From positions 111,001 through 175,000 of the forward strand of contig NZ_CP024034.1 of the NCBI RefSeq assembly GCF_002688585.1: a stretch of 64,000 bases of DNA, given 5' to 3'. This DNA comes from Candidatus Fonsibacter ubiquis (lineage in GTDB: Bacteria > Pseudomonadota > Alphaproteobacteria > Pelagibacterales > Pelagibacteraceae). Within the stretch, counting starts at the first letter, position 1. Every line of letters begins with the position of its first letter. Under the pieces are notes generated by a model. The model was given only the letters and a program-made list of their open reading frames with translations, did no database searches and was not told the DNA's origin. Of the stretch, positions 33,556 to 42,497 are shown in pieces. Both the position numbers and the translations under genes were made by a program.

Positions 33556-34692
33556 TTAACTTAAAATCTGTTTTATCGTTTTAGTTTCACCGATTTTAAA
33601 AAGAATGGCATCTTTTTCTTGATAGCCATAGTTTTTAGCATTTACTAAAAATTTAGTTGGAGGTTCAAAGGGGTCCTCTAAGGACATTAAAATAGTTCCC
33701 CAATGCGTGCCGATTACTTTTTTTGCTTTTAAGTTTTTTGCAATATCCAAAGCTTCTGCAGGATTAGCATGGGAGTATTTCATAATATCAACCGGCTCAT
33801 ATGCGCCGATATTTACAAACACTATATCAATTGGTCCATATTCTTTGCCTAGTTTTTTATAAACTTCACCTGTTGCTGTATCGCAGCAGAATAAAATTTT
33901 CTTTCGTTGATATTCAATTAAAAAGCTTCCCCACAATGTTCGATTACGATCAAATACTTCGCGTCTAGACCAGTGGATAGCTGGAAGAAAAGTTATTTTT
34001 AAATCTTCCAACTGCTTTTCTTGATACCAATCCATTTCTGTAACATCTTTAAAACGAAAATCTTTATAAAATTTTGAAAGTTTTAATGGACATAATACTG
34101 CTGCTTTTTTATGTGGAAAATTTTTTGTAGCTTCAGTGTCTAGGTGATCATAATGATTATGAGTGAGCAGTAATAAATCAATTTTTGGAAGTTCTGATAA
34201 TTTTATGGCAGGATCAATGTATCTTCTTGGACCGAAAGCAAGCGGACCTGCATTGGGAGAAAAGAACGGATCAGTAATTATAGTTTTGCCACCTAAGCGA
34301 ATTAAAAAAGTTGTATGCCCAATCCAAGTAACAGTATCTTCATTTTCAAGTGCAGTTAATTCACTGAGTACATTTTCTTTTGGCACAACATGTTCTTCAG
34401 GAATTTTAACTTTTATTTTTTGCCGCTCCTTATTGAACTTAAACCAAGGAAATTCATAATCTAATTGTTCAACGCTTCCTTCAGGATTTCTGAAGGTTCC
34501 ATCGGGCAAGTGGTGATAGGGTCTAATATAAGACTCTTCAGTTTTAAATACTGTACTTGTATCCTCAGTTTTTTTACCATCCCGGTTTGTAACTGGAACG
34601 GAGGTACAGCTTGCAAGAAACATTAATAATGCAGAATAGGATTTGTCTTTTATAAATCTGAAGAAATTTCGTTTATTATTAAAGACGTCCAT
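33556..34692 (-). CDS. metallo-beta-lactamase fold lipoprotein (NAPE-PLD/UlaG-like)
   Basis: 378 residues. A lipoprotein-like signal ends FLASC with cysteine at 29, after a basic N-terminus. The domain has WIGHTTFLIRLGGKTIITDP, THNHYDHLD (zinc HxHxDH), and AIHWSRR and GTHWGT with later zinc histidines, the set seen in NAPE-PLD-type phospholipases. Probably a periplasm-facing lipid or phosphate-ester hydrolase. Divergent from the hydroxyacid dehydrogenase. Confidence 0.83.
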   Translation of the reverse strand: MDVFNNKRNFFRFIKDKSYSALLMFLASCTSVPVTNRDGKKTEDTSTVFKTEESYIRPYHHLPDGTFRNPEGSVEQLDYEFPWFKFNKERQKIKVKIPEEHVVPKENVLSELTALENEDTVTWIGHTTFLIRLGGKTIITDPFFSPNAGPLAFGPRRYIDPAIKLSELPKIDLLLLTHNHYDHLDTEATKNFPHKKAAVLCPLKLSKFYKDFRFKDVTEMDWYQEKQLEDLKITFLPAIHWSRREVFDRNRTLWGSFLIEYQRKKILFCCDTATGEVYKKLGKEYGPIDIVFVNIGAYEPVDIMKYSHANPAEALDIAKNLKAKKVIGTHWGTILMSLEDPFEPPTKFLVNAKNYGYQEKDAILFKIGETKTIKQILS

Positions 34693-34756
34693 AGGTAGAG
34701 TTTGTAAACTAATTTTATGTTATTTTGTTGTCAATTATATTAAATAAATATTATCA

Positions 34757-35701
34757 ATGAAATCAATCGTTCCATTCGTAGCCAAACTTGAAAAATCTGA
34801 AATTGATAAGTGGGTAAAGGTATTAAAAAAAAAACTTAAAGGAGCTAGAATTGTAAAGTTTTCTGATCTTAAAAAATCTGAATATTCAAAAGTTAAGGTA
34901 GCAGTGGTTGCAAATCCAAACCCAAGTGAGGTTGAAAAATTAGTAAATTTAAAATGGGTACAAAGTATTTGGGTTGGAGTTGAAAAATTAGTTCAAACTT
35001 TTAAAGGGAGCGGGGTTAAGATTGTAAGACTTGTTGATCCTGAGATGAACCGCACAATGGCTGAGGCTGTGTTATCATGGGTATTATATCTTCACCGCGA
35101 CATGTATTCTTATCGGGTACAGCAAGGTAAAAAAGCTTGGATTGAATTAGATTATATAAAGCCTTCTAAAAAAGTTGTCAGCTTTATAGGTTTAGGTGAA
35201 CTTGGCAAAGCAGCAGCTAAAAAATTGATAGAAAATGGCTTTAAGGTTTGCGGCTGGAGTGGAAGTAAAAAGAATATTAAAAAAGTAAAATCATTTACAG
35301 GACATTTTGGACTTAAGAAAATGTTAGGACAGACTGATATTTTAGTTAGTCTCATTCCTTTAACAGATAAGACTAAATATTTATTAAATTATAAAACTTT
35401 ATCTTTTTTAAAAAAAGGTGCGTGCATTGTTAATTTTGCAAGAGGCGCAATTATTAATGAGAAAGATTTAGTTAAACATTTAAATTCTGGAAATATTAAA
35501 CATGCAGTCTTAGATGTCTTTGAACAAGAGCCATTACCTAAAACAAGTATTTTATGGAAACATAAAAAGGTTACAATTCTTCCTCATATTTCTGCAAATA
35601 CTGACTTTGAAAGTGCTTCCGATATTGTAGCTAAAAATCTTAGATTATTTAAGTTAAAGAAAAAAATTCCAAAATCTGTTGATTTACAAAGAGGATATTA
35701 A
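34757..35701 (+). CDS. D-2-hydroxyacid dehydrogenase (glyoxylate/hydroxypyruvate reductase A-like)
   Basis: 314 residues. NAD(P) loop GLGELGKAAAKKL near 143-155; catalytic Arg in NFARGAIINEKDL, Glu in VFEQEPLP and His in LPHISANTD. GhrA-type short form. Reduces 2-oxo acids such as glyoxylate in the cytoplasm. Lysine-rich composition. Stop shares TTAA (35698-35701) with the convergent LOG-family gene. Confidence 0.88.
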   Translation: MKSIVPFVAKLEKSEIDKWVKVLKKKLKGARIVKFSDLKKSEYSKVKVAVVANPNPSEVEKLVNLKWVQSIWVGVEKLVQTFKGSGVKIVRLVDPEMNRTMAEAVLSWVLYLHRDMYSYRVQQGKKAWIELDYIKPSKKVVSFIGLGELGKAAAKKLIENGFKVCGWSGSKKNIKKVKSFTGHFGLKKMLGQTDILVSLIPLTDKTKYLLNYKTLSFLKKGACIVNFARGAIINEKDLVKHLNSGNIKHAVLDVFEQEPLPKTSILWKHKKVTILPHISANTDFESASDIVAKNLRLFKLKKKIPKSVDLQRGY

Positions 35702-36453
35702 ATAATCTTTTCTGGATTATCCACGCAGTGATCTCTCAAAACACAAGATACAAAATCAAAAGCCTGTTCAATATGATCAGTAACAAGAAAAAGATTTAAA
35801 TCTTCTTTTTTAATCATATTTCTCTCTAGTAAATAATTAAAATTTAATGTGGTATTCCAAAATTTTTTACCAATTAAAACAATGGGCATTGGTTTTTGAA
35901 TTTTTTCAGTTTGTTTCAATGTTAAAATTTCAGTTAATTCATCTAAGGTGCCAAATCCACCTGGGAACATAACAGTTGCTTTTGCAGGTTGAACAAGAAA
36001 AAATTTTCTCATAAAAAAATAATAAAACTGCAAACTTAATTCTGGGGTGATATATTTATTATTTTTTTGTTCCTCAGGTAATTTAATACCAAGTCCAATA
36101 CTTTTTCCACCCGCTTCCAAAGCACCACGATTAGCAGCTTCCATTATTCCAGGGCCACCTCCTGTTGCAATTACAAAACGGTTGTGATCTTTTGAATATT
36201 CATTTGCCCACTTTGTAAATTTAAACGCTAGCGCTCTTGCTTGTTCATAACATTCTGTATTTTCATCAGCTAAATTATTATTATCTTCTTTTGATTTAAC
36301 TCTAGCACTGCCAAAAAAAGTTATCGTATCAATAATTTTATGTATTTCAAAAACTGACTTTACTTTTTCATATTCTGATAAAATTCTAATAGATCTTCCC
36401 TCAGGACTTTCTAAAAATTTTTTATCTTTAAAAGCCTCTTTTGGTTTATTCAT
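35698..36453 (-). CDS. LOG-family Rossmann protein (TIGR00730, nucleotide 5'-monophosphate phosphoribohydrolase-like)
   Basis: 251 residues, the longer bacterial LOG form. Motifs ATGGGPGIMEAANRGA and MFPGGFGTLDELTEIL (PGGxGTxxE) are present. Such proteins hydrolyse purine nucleotide monophosphates to base and ribose phosphate; often misnamed lysine decarboxylase. Starts by an eight-base overlap with the SAF-domain oxidoreductase. Confidence 0.9.
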   Translation of the reverse strand: MNKPKEAFKDKKFLESPEGRSIRILSEYEKVKSVFEIHKIIDTITFFGSARVKSKEDNNNLADENTECYEQARALAFKFTKWANEYSKDHNRFVIATGGGPGIMEAANRGALEAGGKSIGLGIKLPEEQKNNKYITPELSLQFYYFFMRKFFLVQPAKATVMFPGGFGTLDELTEILTLKQTEKIQKPMPIVLIGKKFWNTTLNFNYLLERNMIKKEDLNLFLVTDHIEQAFDFVSCVLRDHCVDNPEKII

Positions 36454-37744
36454 TAACTATTAAATTTTTTTGATATTCTCTTGCTTTTAATACTTCTTTA
36501 TTCCAATTAATTTCTACATCATTCATACTAATTAATTCATCCTTATTAATATTTTTTTTAGCAATTGCTCCACTTGAAAGACCTAAGGGTAGAAGGTTTT
36601 CTTTAACACTTCGTTTAGCAGTAAATAGTCTACCCCTTGCAGCAAATCCGCCTTCACCATCTAAAACTTCACCAATTTTTATGTCTTTTTTTGCAACACA
36701 AACAACATCTGCATTAAAATAATTCGTCTGTCCCGTTGCTCGTTTATCCATTGCGATCACATACATGGATTGAGCAAGTTCAAGGCCAATATAATGGTAC
36801 GGTCGCCAAATAGCAGAATAATTTCCAGATTTATCCGTAATCATTCCATATTCTTTAAAACAATTTCTTGAATATTCATTTTGTGCTTTAATTACTATGT
36901 AAACGCCCCACCTTAAATCATTGGCGATATTATTTTTATTTTCATCAATGGATGAAATAACCTCAACTTGACCTTCATAATCCAAAACTCCACCAGCAGA
37001 TTTTGGAATGAGTTTATTTGCAATATCATAAACGCCAACAGCTGGATAAGTTAAACCATTATTTGGACAGCGAAGACCTGATGCATTAGCAACTGCAGCC
37101 ATTTCAATGGAGGATTTATCTCCCGTTGTAAAAGAGTTAAACATCTTAGGATTCATCCCAGCCTTTTTGGCTTGTTCATCTGTCATTCCATAATTTTTCC
37201 AAACCGTATCAGGGGTAGAGTATTCAAAACTTGGATGGTATTTGGTTCCTTTACCAGCGCCAACAACTAAGAACCCATTTAATTTTGCCCATTCAATTTG
37301 TTCCATAATCAGTGCAGGCTGGTCCCCATAGGCCATGCTGTAGATTACATTATTTTTTTTTGCTAGATCTGATAAATACTTTCCACAGAGAACATCTGCT
37401 TCAACATTCACCATTATTATATTTTTTTTATTATTAATTATTTTAACAGCGTGCTCTGTTCCAATTATTGGATCTCCTGTTGCTTCAATAAAAATATCAA
37501 TATTTTGTTTTAATGCATCGTCCAAAGAATTAGTAAAATTTATAGAGTCAATTGTTTTTTGGCTAAGACCGCTATTTGTGCAATTTAATTTTGCTTTCTC
37601 AATATTAATATCAACGATGGTACTAATTTTAATTTTTTGTAATTGATTATATTGAGATAAAAACATGGAAATAAATTTTCCACATCCAATAAAACAAATT
37701 GAAATATCTTTATTTAAACTTTGAAGCTTAGAATATAAATACAT
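36446..37744 (-). CDS. NAD(P)-binding oxidoreductase with C-terminal SAF domain (COG4091, homoserine dehydrogenase-like)
   Basis: 432 residues. Rossmann N-terminus ISICFIGCGKFISMFLSQY with the glycine motif at about 19-23; a middle catalytic domain with SMAYGDQPALIMEQIEWAK; and a C-terminal SAF region with VCVAKKDIKIGEVLDGEGG. COG4091 members resemble homoserine dehydrogenase but their substrates are not settled. Operon with the LOG gene and 7 bases after the DUF1476 gene. Confidence 0.75.
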   Translation of the reverse strand: MYLYSKLQSLNKDISICFIGCGKFISMFLSQYNQLQKIKISTIVDINIEKAKLNCTNSGLSQKTIDSINFTNSLDDALKQNIDIFIEATGDPIIGTEHAVKIINNKKNIIMVNVEADVLCGKYLSDLAKKNNVIYSMAYGDQPALIMEQIEWAKLNGFLVVGAGKGTKYHPSFEYSTPDTVWKNYGMTDEQAKKAGMNPKMFNSFTTGDKSSIEMAAVANASGLRCPNNGLTYPAVGVYDIANKLIPKSAGGVLDYEGQVEVISSIDENKNNIANDLRWGVYIVIKAQNEYSRNCFKEYGMITDKSGNYSAIWRPYHYIGLELAQSMYVIAMDKRATGQTNYFNADVVCVAKKDIKIGEVLDGEGGFAARGRLFTAKRSVKENLLPLGLSSGAIAKKNINKDELISMNDVEINWNKEVLKAREYQKNLIVNE

Positions 37745-37750
37745 TTGTAT

Positions 37751-38056
37751 TTATATTTCTTTTTTTGCCGCCTCTAAAAATTCGGACATTTTCTTTCTAA
37801 TCTCAGTATCTTGAATACTTTTGCCCTCTAAATCTTTTTTTATTTTTTTAAAAACATCTTCATCTCCCGCCTCTTGAAAATCTGACTTTATAACTTCAGT
37901 AATATAATTTTTTTTTTGTTCTTCATCTAATTTTAAAATACTTGCAGCCCAAGTTCCTAAAAGCTTGTTCCTTTTTGCATTAATTTTGAATTCAGTCTCC
38001 TGATCATTAGCAAATTTTTTTTCAAAAGATTTTTCTCTATCCTTAAAATTATTCAT
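37751..38056 (-). CDS. DUF1476 ATPase inhibitor subunit zeta
   Basis: 101 residues, full family length: MNNFKDREKSFEKKFA at the start, then RNKLLGTWAA and DVFKKIKKDL, the alphaproteobacterial zeta subunit that inhibits F1-ATPase hydrolysis. Strong taxon marker. Head of a three-gene minus-strand group with the SAF oxidoreductase and LOG proteins. Confidence 0.92.
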   Translation of the reverse strand: MNNFKDREKSFEKKFANDQETEFKINAKRNKLLGTWAASILKLDEEQKKNYITEVIKSDFQEAGDEDVFKKIKKDLEGKSIQDTEIRKKMSEFLEAAKKEI

Positions 38057-38117
38057 AAAGATAATATAAGCTTAAATTTGAGTTGAATAAAGAGGTCGTA
38101 TATTAATTTGTAAATTT

Positions 38118-38194
38118 AATTAAAAGTACGATATAATAACTAAATGCCTTTAATTTTTATAGCGTTATTAGTTGTTATTATCGTACTTTTAATT
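38118..38194 (+). repeat. long inverted repeat around the start of a tiny frame
   Basis: AATTAAAAGTACGAT-AT-AATAAC (38118-38140) is complementary to GTTATTATCGTACTTTTAATT (38174-38194), 21 pairs with a two-base bulge. AACTAA (38138-38143) can also pair with TTAGTT (38168-38173), leaving a loop that holds the ATG at 38144. In RNA this is a strong hairpin. Confidence 0.6.
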
Positions 38195-38215
38195 TTGCTT
38201 TATAGAAAAAAGTAA
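38144..38215 (+). CDS. possible 23-residue membrane peptide
   Basis: The frame is ATG 38144 to TAA 38213-38215, reading MPLIFIALLVVIIVLLILLY then RKK, a single membrane segment with a basic end. Hydrophobic Ile/Leu/Val codons are AT-rich, so this could be chance; the exact inverted repeat covering its 5' half may be the real element. Low confidence as a gene. Confidence 0.25.
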   Translation: MPLIFIALLVVIIVLLILLYRKK

Positions 38216-38232
38216 TCTTAAGATAATTCTAA

Positions 38233-38562
38233 TTATCTTTTATATTTGTTATCGTCAGATTCCCAATAACCTCTTTTTTCACCATCTCTACTTTTATTTT
38301 TGTATTTCTTTTCTTGAGATTCCCAGAAAATTTTTCTTTCATCTCTAGTTAAGATCTTATCTTTATTAGTATCCATTTTATCGAATATCTCTTCATATTT
38401 TTTTAAATATTCAGCTTTTGAAATAGTTTCATTTTTGTACCAATTATGATGCTCGTATTCATCATGATCGCGGCCATATTTTCTTCTGTCATCGTCAGCT
38501 TGTGCTAATGTAACAATACTTAGCAACAGAGTTGTGATTACAATTTTACCCAGTGTTTTCAT
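38233..38562 (-). CDS. secreted EF-hand protein
   Basis: 109 residues with a signal peptide ending TLAQA (about residue 22). The mature protein is strongly charged and has one EF-hand loop DTNKDKILTRDE (calcium positions D1, N3, D5, E12). Likely a calcium-binding periplasmic or secreted protein. The C-terminal third is Lys/Glu/Asp/Tyr-rich. ATG at 38562. Confidence 0.75.
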   Translation of the reverse strand: MKTLGKIVITTLLLSIVTLAQADDDRRKYGRDHDEYEHHNWYKNETISKAEYLKKYEEIFDKMDTNKDKILTRDERKIFWESQEKKYKNKSRDGEKRGYWESDDNKYKR

Positions 38563-38602
38563 TATTTTTCTTTCGGTTAGTTTTCATATATTTCTTAAAT
38601 AT

Positions 38603-38640
38603 GTGAGGCTTAATTATGTTGTAAACCTCCTTAAATTAAG
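38603..38640 (+). promoter_or_regulatory. possible pseudoknot in the metY leader (SAM-II/V-like topology, unproven)
   Basis: GAGG (38605-38608 region) can pair with CCTC across a loop that contains CTTAATT, and that loop sequence is fully complementary to AATTAAG just downstream (ends 38640). This H-type pseudoknot order is that of SAM-II and SAM-V riboswitches, and metY is a known SAM-V target in Pelagibacter, but the GCTAAA core of SAM-II is not visible and the element is about 100 bases from the start codon. Confidence 0.2.
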
Positions 38641-38736
38641 TCATTTATTTTAAGTTTTAACAACCAGCGCGTTATTGAACTGAATTAACAATTATATAAA
38701 TTACAGAAAAAATAATTTTTTAATAAATAAAAATAA

Positions 38737-40041
38737 ATGACTACATCTAGTAAACATCCAGAAACTATTGGTTTACATGGGGGAGATTATAGAAGTGATG
38801 CAACCACAACTTCGGTTGCTGTACCAATTTATCAAACAACTAGTTATCAATTTAATAACACTGATCATGCAGCAAATTTATTTGCCTTAAAAGAATTTGG
38901 AAACATTTACACAAGGATTATGAATCCAACGGTAGATGTTCTTGAAAAAAGAGTAGCTGCTTTAGAAGGCGGTGTTGCAGCTTTAGCAGTTGGATCAGGG
39001 CAGGCCGCATCAGCATTCTGCATTCAAAATTTATGTAAAGCAGGAGACAATATTGTAGCTTCTACAGATTTATATGGTGGGACGGTAAATTTATTTAAAA
39101 ATACTTTAAAAGATCAAGGGATCGAAGTTCGTTTTGCAGATCCAATTGATCCAAAAAATTTTGAAAAACTAACAGATGATAAGACGAGAGGATATTATGG
39201 TGAAACTTGTCCAAATCCTTATCTTAGAATTTTTCCAATAAAAGAGGTTGCTGAAATTGGTAAAAAATTTGGAATTCCATTAATTATGGATAACACAGCA
39301 TCACCTATCATTTGCAAACCTTTAGAACATGGTGCTGCAATTGTGATGCATTCTTTAACAAAGTTTATTGGCGGTCATGGAAATTCAATTGGGGGAATTA
39401 TTGTTGATGGTGGAAATTTTAATTGGACTGCAAATAAAAAAAGACAACCCTTTTATAATGAACCAGATCCATCTTATGGAGGAGCGGTGTGGGGCGAGGT
39501 TGTTCCTCAATTAACAGGAGCTAACATTCCATTTATTATAAGAGCGCGAGTTGTGTTACTTAGAGATTTGGGAGCTCCTTTATCACCTTTTAATGCATGG
39601 CAAATTATTCAAGGATTAGAAACTTTAGCGTTACGTATGAAGCAACATTGTTCTAATGCAGAAAAAGTTGTCTCATACTTAACTAAACACAGTAAAGTTC
39701 AAAAAGTAATTTATCCAAGTTTACATGCTGGTGAAATTGGAAATCGTGCGAAAAAATATTTATCCGGTGGATTTGGGGCATTGTGTGGACTTGAATTAAA
39801 AGGTGGAATTGATGCAGGTAAAAAATTTATTAATGCATTAAAACTTTTATATCATGTTGCAAATATTGGAGATGCAAGAAGTCTTGCAATTCATCCAGCT
39901 TCAACTACCCATTCACAACTTTCTTCTGAAGAGCAATTAAAAGCAGGAGTGACGCCAGGATATGTAAGATTATCAATTGGAATTGAACATCCAGATGATA
40001 TTTTGGCTGACATTGAACAAGCATTAAAAAATATAAGTTAA
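38737..40041 (+). CDS. metY: O-acetylhomoserine sulfhydrylase (aminocarboxypropyltransferase)
   Basis: 434 residues of the Cys/Met PLP family; the MetY-type insertions make it longer than MetB or MetC. YGGTVNLF near 113-120 and MHSLTKFIGGHGNSIGG with PLP lysine K209. It makes homocysteine from O-acetylhomoserine and sulfide. MetX, which makes the substrate, is encoded 1.3 kb away on the other strand. Confidence 0.93.
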   Translation: MTTSSKHPETIGLHGGDYRSDATTTSVAVPIYQTTSYQFNNTDHAANLFALKEFGNIYTRIMNPTVDVLEKRVAALEGGVAALAVGSGQAASAFCIQNLCKAGDNIVASTDLYGGTVNLFKNTLKDQGIEVRFADPIDPKNFEKLTDDKTRGYYGETCPNPYLRIFPIKEVAEIGKKFGIPLIMDNTASPIICKPLEHGAAIVMHSLTKFIGGHGNSIGGIIVDGGNFNWTANKKRQPFYNEPDPSYGGAVWGEVVPQLTGANIPFIIRARVVLLRDLGAPLSPFNAWQIIQGLETLALRMKQHCSNAEKVVSYLTKHSKVQKVIYPSLHAGEIGNRAKKYLSGGFGALCGLELKGGIDAGKKFINALKLLYHVANIGDARSLAIHPASTTHSQLSSEEQLKAGVTPGYVRLSIGIEHPDDILADIEQALKNIS

Positions 40042-40082
40042 TAAGTAATATTTTTTAATAAGTTCAAAAGTTTAAAAAAATC

Positions 40083-40916
40083 ATGTTTTCAATAATAATA
40101 CCTACTTTCAATAATATAAACTTTTTAAAAATATGTTTGGCTAGTCTAAAAAAAAATTCTGCATTAAATAATGAAATAATTATTCACGTTAACTCTAGTG
40201 ATGATGGAACTCTTGAATTTGTAAAAGAAAATAATTTAAAATTTACATACACAAATCTGAATATAGGTCTTTGCAGCGCCGTTAATATAGCTGCAAAAAA
40301 TGTAACAACAAATTACATTCTTTATGCGCATGACGATATGTATTTTTTACCAGAATGGGACTTAGGATTAAAAAAAGAACTTGAGAATATAGGACATAAT
40401 TTTTTTTATATTCACGCTGTAGAAATAGGGGTTAATGGTGCTCATATTAAATTTGATTGTGGTGATAGTTTTATAAATTTTGACGAAAAAAAACTTCTAA
40501 GTAATTATAAAAATCTTAATTTTCAAGATTGTAATGCTAATCACTTATCCCCACATTTAATCCATAAAGATTTATGGAATAAAGTACTAGGTTTTAGTGA
40601 AGAGTTTAATCCAGGTGATGGTTCTGATCCTGATTTAGTATTAAAATTGTGGAATGAAGGTGTTAGATATTTTAAGTGTTTAGGAAGTTTTAAAGTTTAT
40701 CATTTTGGTTCAGTAACAACACGAAAAAAGGAAGGTTTAAAACTTAATAAAGGAAGAAATACATTTATTAAAAAATGGGGATTATCACCTCTTATTGTTA
40801 GAAAATATTATTTAGAAACTGGAAAAAAGTTTGAAACTCGAAGATCAATAAAAAAAGATTTTTTTTATTTTTATTACTTATTTAAATCATTATTACAAAG
40901 AATTTTTATAAAATAA
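40083..40916 (+). CDS. family 2 glycosyltransferase
   Basis: 277 residues, GT-A fold: FSIIIPTFNNINFLKICL at the start and YILYAHDDMYFLPEWD (DDM metal site, about 80-95). Later HLSPHLIHKDLWNKVLGFSEEF fits the acceptor domain. Adds sugars to a surface glycan. Unlike its neighbours in metabolism, it is especially A+T- and Asn/Lys/Ile-rich, as is the FkbM gene, which suggests transfer. Confidence 0.88.
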   Translation: MFSIIIPTFNNINFLKICLASLKKNSALNNEIIIHVNSSDDGTLEFVKENNLKFTYTNLNIGLCSAVNIAAKNVTTNYILYAHDDMYFLPEWDLGLKKELENIGHNFFYIHAVEIGVNGAHIKFDCGDSFINFDEKKLLSNYKNLNFQDCNANHLSPHLIHKDLWNKVLGFSEEFNPGDGSDPDLVLKLWNEGVRYFKCLGSFKVYHFGSVTTRKKEGLKLNKGRNTFIKKWGLSPLIVRKYYLETGKKFETRRSIKKDFFYFYYLFKSLLQRIFIK

Positions 40917-40956
40917 AACAACAATAATTAATTACTCGAATAGTTGCTAAAATTTT

Positions 40957-41358
40957 TTATACTAATTTAGAATTAATTTTAACGGTATTTGTTAAGGCTT
41001 TATGAATAGGACATTTGTTTGATATTTCAAATAATCGGTTTTTTTGCTCATCCGTTAAGTTACCAATAAGCTCAATTTTTCTATCGATATCACCACTCTC
41101 ATTTCTATTTAATGTGATGATAATTTTATCAAGTGGTAATTTTTTAAGACGAGCATACATTCTAAGAGTAATTGAAGTGCATGATCCAAGGGAGGAAAGT
41201 AAAAAATCATTTGGACTTAAGCCTTTGTCAGTCCCTTCAGGAAAAGATAATGGCTCATCTGCTAAAAGCTTATGGCCTCTTACAGTCACGCTTTGAACAA
41301 AAGGACCAGGACCCACCTCAGAAACAGTAACAGTATTATCTTTTTTAACATCACTCAT
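40957..41358 (-). CDS. OsmC-family peroxidase/redox protein
   Basis: 133 residues with the two OsmC cysteines: SSLGSCTSITLRMYA and SNKCPIHKAL. Such proteins reduce organic hydroperoxides. Six bases after metX on the same strand, so part of the sulfur operon. Smaller YhfA/OsmC-type rather than Ohr is likely. Confidence 0.85.
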   Translation of the reverse strand: MSDVKKDNTVTVSEVGPGPFVQSVTVRGHKLLADEPLSFPEGTDKGLSPNDFLLSSLGSCTSITLRMYARLKKLPLDKIIITLNRNESGDIDRKIELIGNLTDEQKNRLFEISNKCPIHKALTNTVKINSKLV

Positions 41359-41363
41359 GGTCG

Positions 41364-42497
41364 TTACTTAGATGCTTTAAACTCCTCGTAAGCAGAGTCT
41401 AAAAATCCCTTAACGCTTCTTAAAAATTCTGCTTCATCTAAAAGAAAAGAGTCATGCCCGTTATTTGTTATAATTTCTACAAAGCTGACATCTGCACCAA
41501 TAGAGTTGAGTGCGATAAGAATTTTTTTACTCTCAGCTGTTGGATATAACCAATCTGTGGAGAAAGAAATTATACAAAATTTAATTTTTGTATCTTTAAA
41601 AGCGTTTGCAAGCACACCATTATTTTCGCGGTATAAATCGAAATAATCCATTGCGCGTGTTAAATATAAATAGCTATTAGCATCAAAGCGATCAACAAAA
41701 GCATTGCCTTGATATTTTAAATAACTCTCCACTTGAAAGTCAGCATCAAAAGTAAATTTAAAGTCACCAGTCTTTTGAAGTTTTCTTCCAAATTTTTCTT
41801 GTAATCCTTCTTCAGACAAGTAACTAATATGACCTGCCATACGCGCCACTGACAATCCTTTTCTTGGATTTTTATTTAGTTTTAAATAATCTCCATTGGA
41901 CCATTCAGGATCTGCCATAATTGCTTGGCGTGATAGTTCATTGAATGCAATATTTTGTGCTGAATGACTTGCAGTACAAGCAATTGGAATTGCAGAATAA
42001 GTTCTTCCAGGATTAGATGAGCAAAATTGTAAAACTTGCATTCCACCCATAGAGCCACCTAATACACATAAAGTTTTTTCAATTTGTAAATGATCTAGTA
42101 ATAAGACATGCGCATTAACCATATCTCTTATGGTCACTAATGGAAAAGTATTTTGATAAAGTTCATTAGTCTTTGGATTAATAGATGTTGGACCAGATGT
42201 TCCCATGCAACCTCCCAAAACATTTGCACAAATTATAAAATATTTATTTGTATCAACTGCTTTGTTTGGACCAATTGCAGTAACCCACCAACCATCTTTT
42301 CCAGTAATTGGATTAGTTCCAGTTGCAAACTGATCTCCACTTAATGCATGAAATACTAAAATTGCATTGTCTTTATTTGCATTTAAAGTTCCATAGGTTT
42401 CATAGGCAATTGTAAAATTATCTAAAGTTTGACCGGACTCCAGTCTTAGTGGTTTTTTAATGTCTATATTTTTGACTTTGCTTTTATCTATAATCAT
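41364..42497 (-). CDS. metX: homoserine O-acetyltransferase
   Basis: 377 residues, alpha/beta hydrolase. Nucleophile S149 in GGSMGGMQ, Asp 315 in STDWLYP and His 348 in NNGHDSF; LGGCMGTSGPTSINP near 94-108 is the MetX signature. Specificity could also be succinyl or serine transfer in this superfamily, but the adjacent metY-cysK context supports homoserine acetylation. Overlaps cysK by four bases. Confidence 0.92.
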   Translation of the reverse strand: MIIDKSKVKNIDIKKPLRLESGQTLDNFTIAYETYGTLNANKDNAILVFHALSGDQFATGTNPITGKDGWWVTAIGPNKAVDTNKYFIICANVLGGCMGTSGPTSINPKTNELYQNTFPLVTIRDMVNAHVLLLDHLQIEKTLCVLGGSMGGMQVLQFCSSNPGRTYSAIPIACTASHSAQNIAFNELSRQAIMADPEWSNGDYLKLNKNPRKGLSVARMAGHISYLSEEGLQEKFGRKLQKTGDFKFTFDADFQVESYLKYQGNAFVDRFDANSYLYLTRAMDYFDLYRENNGVLANAFKDTKIKFCIISFSTDWLYPTAESKKILIALNSIGADVSFVEIITNNGHDSFLLDEAEFLRSVKGFLDSAYEEFKASK

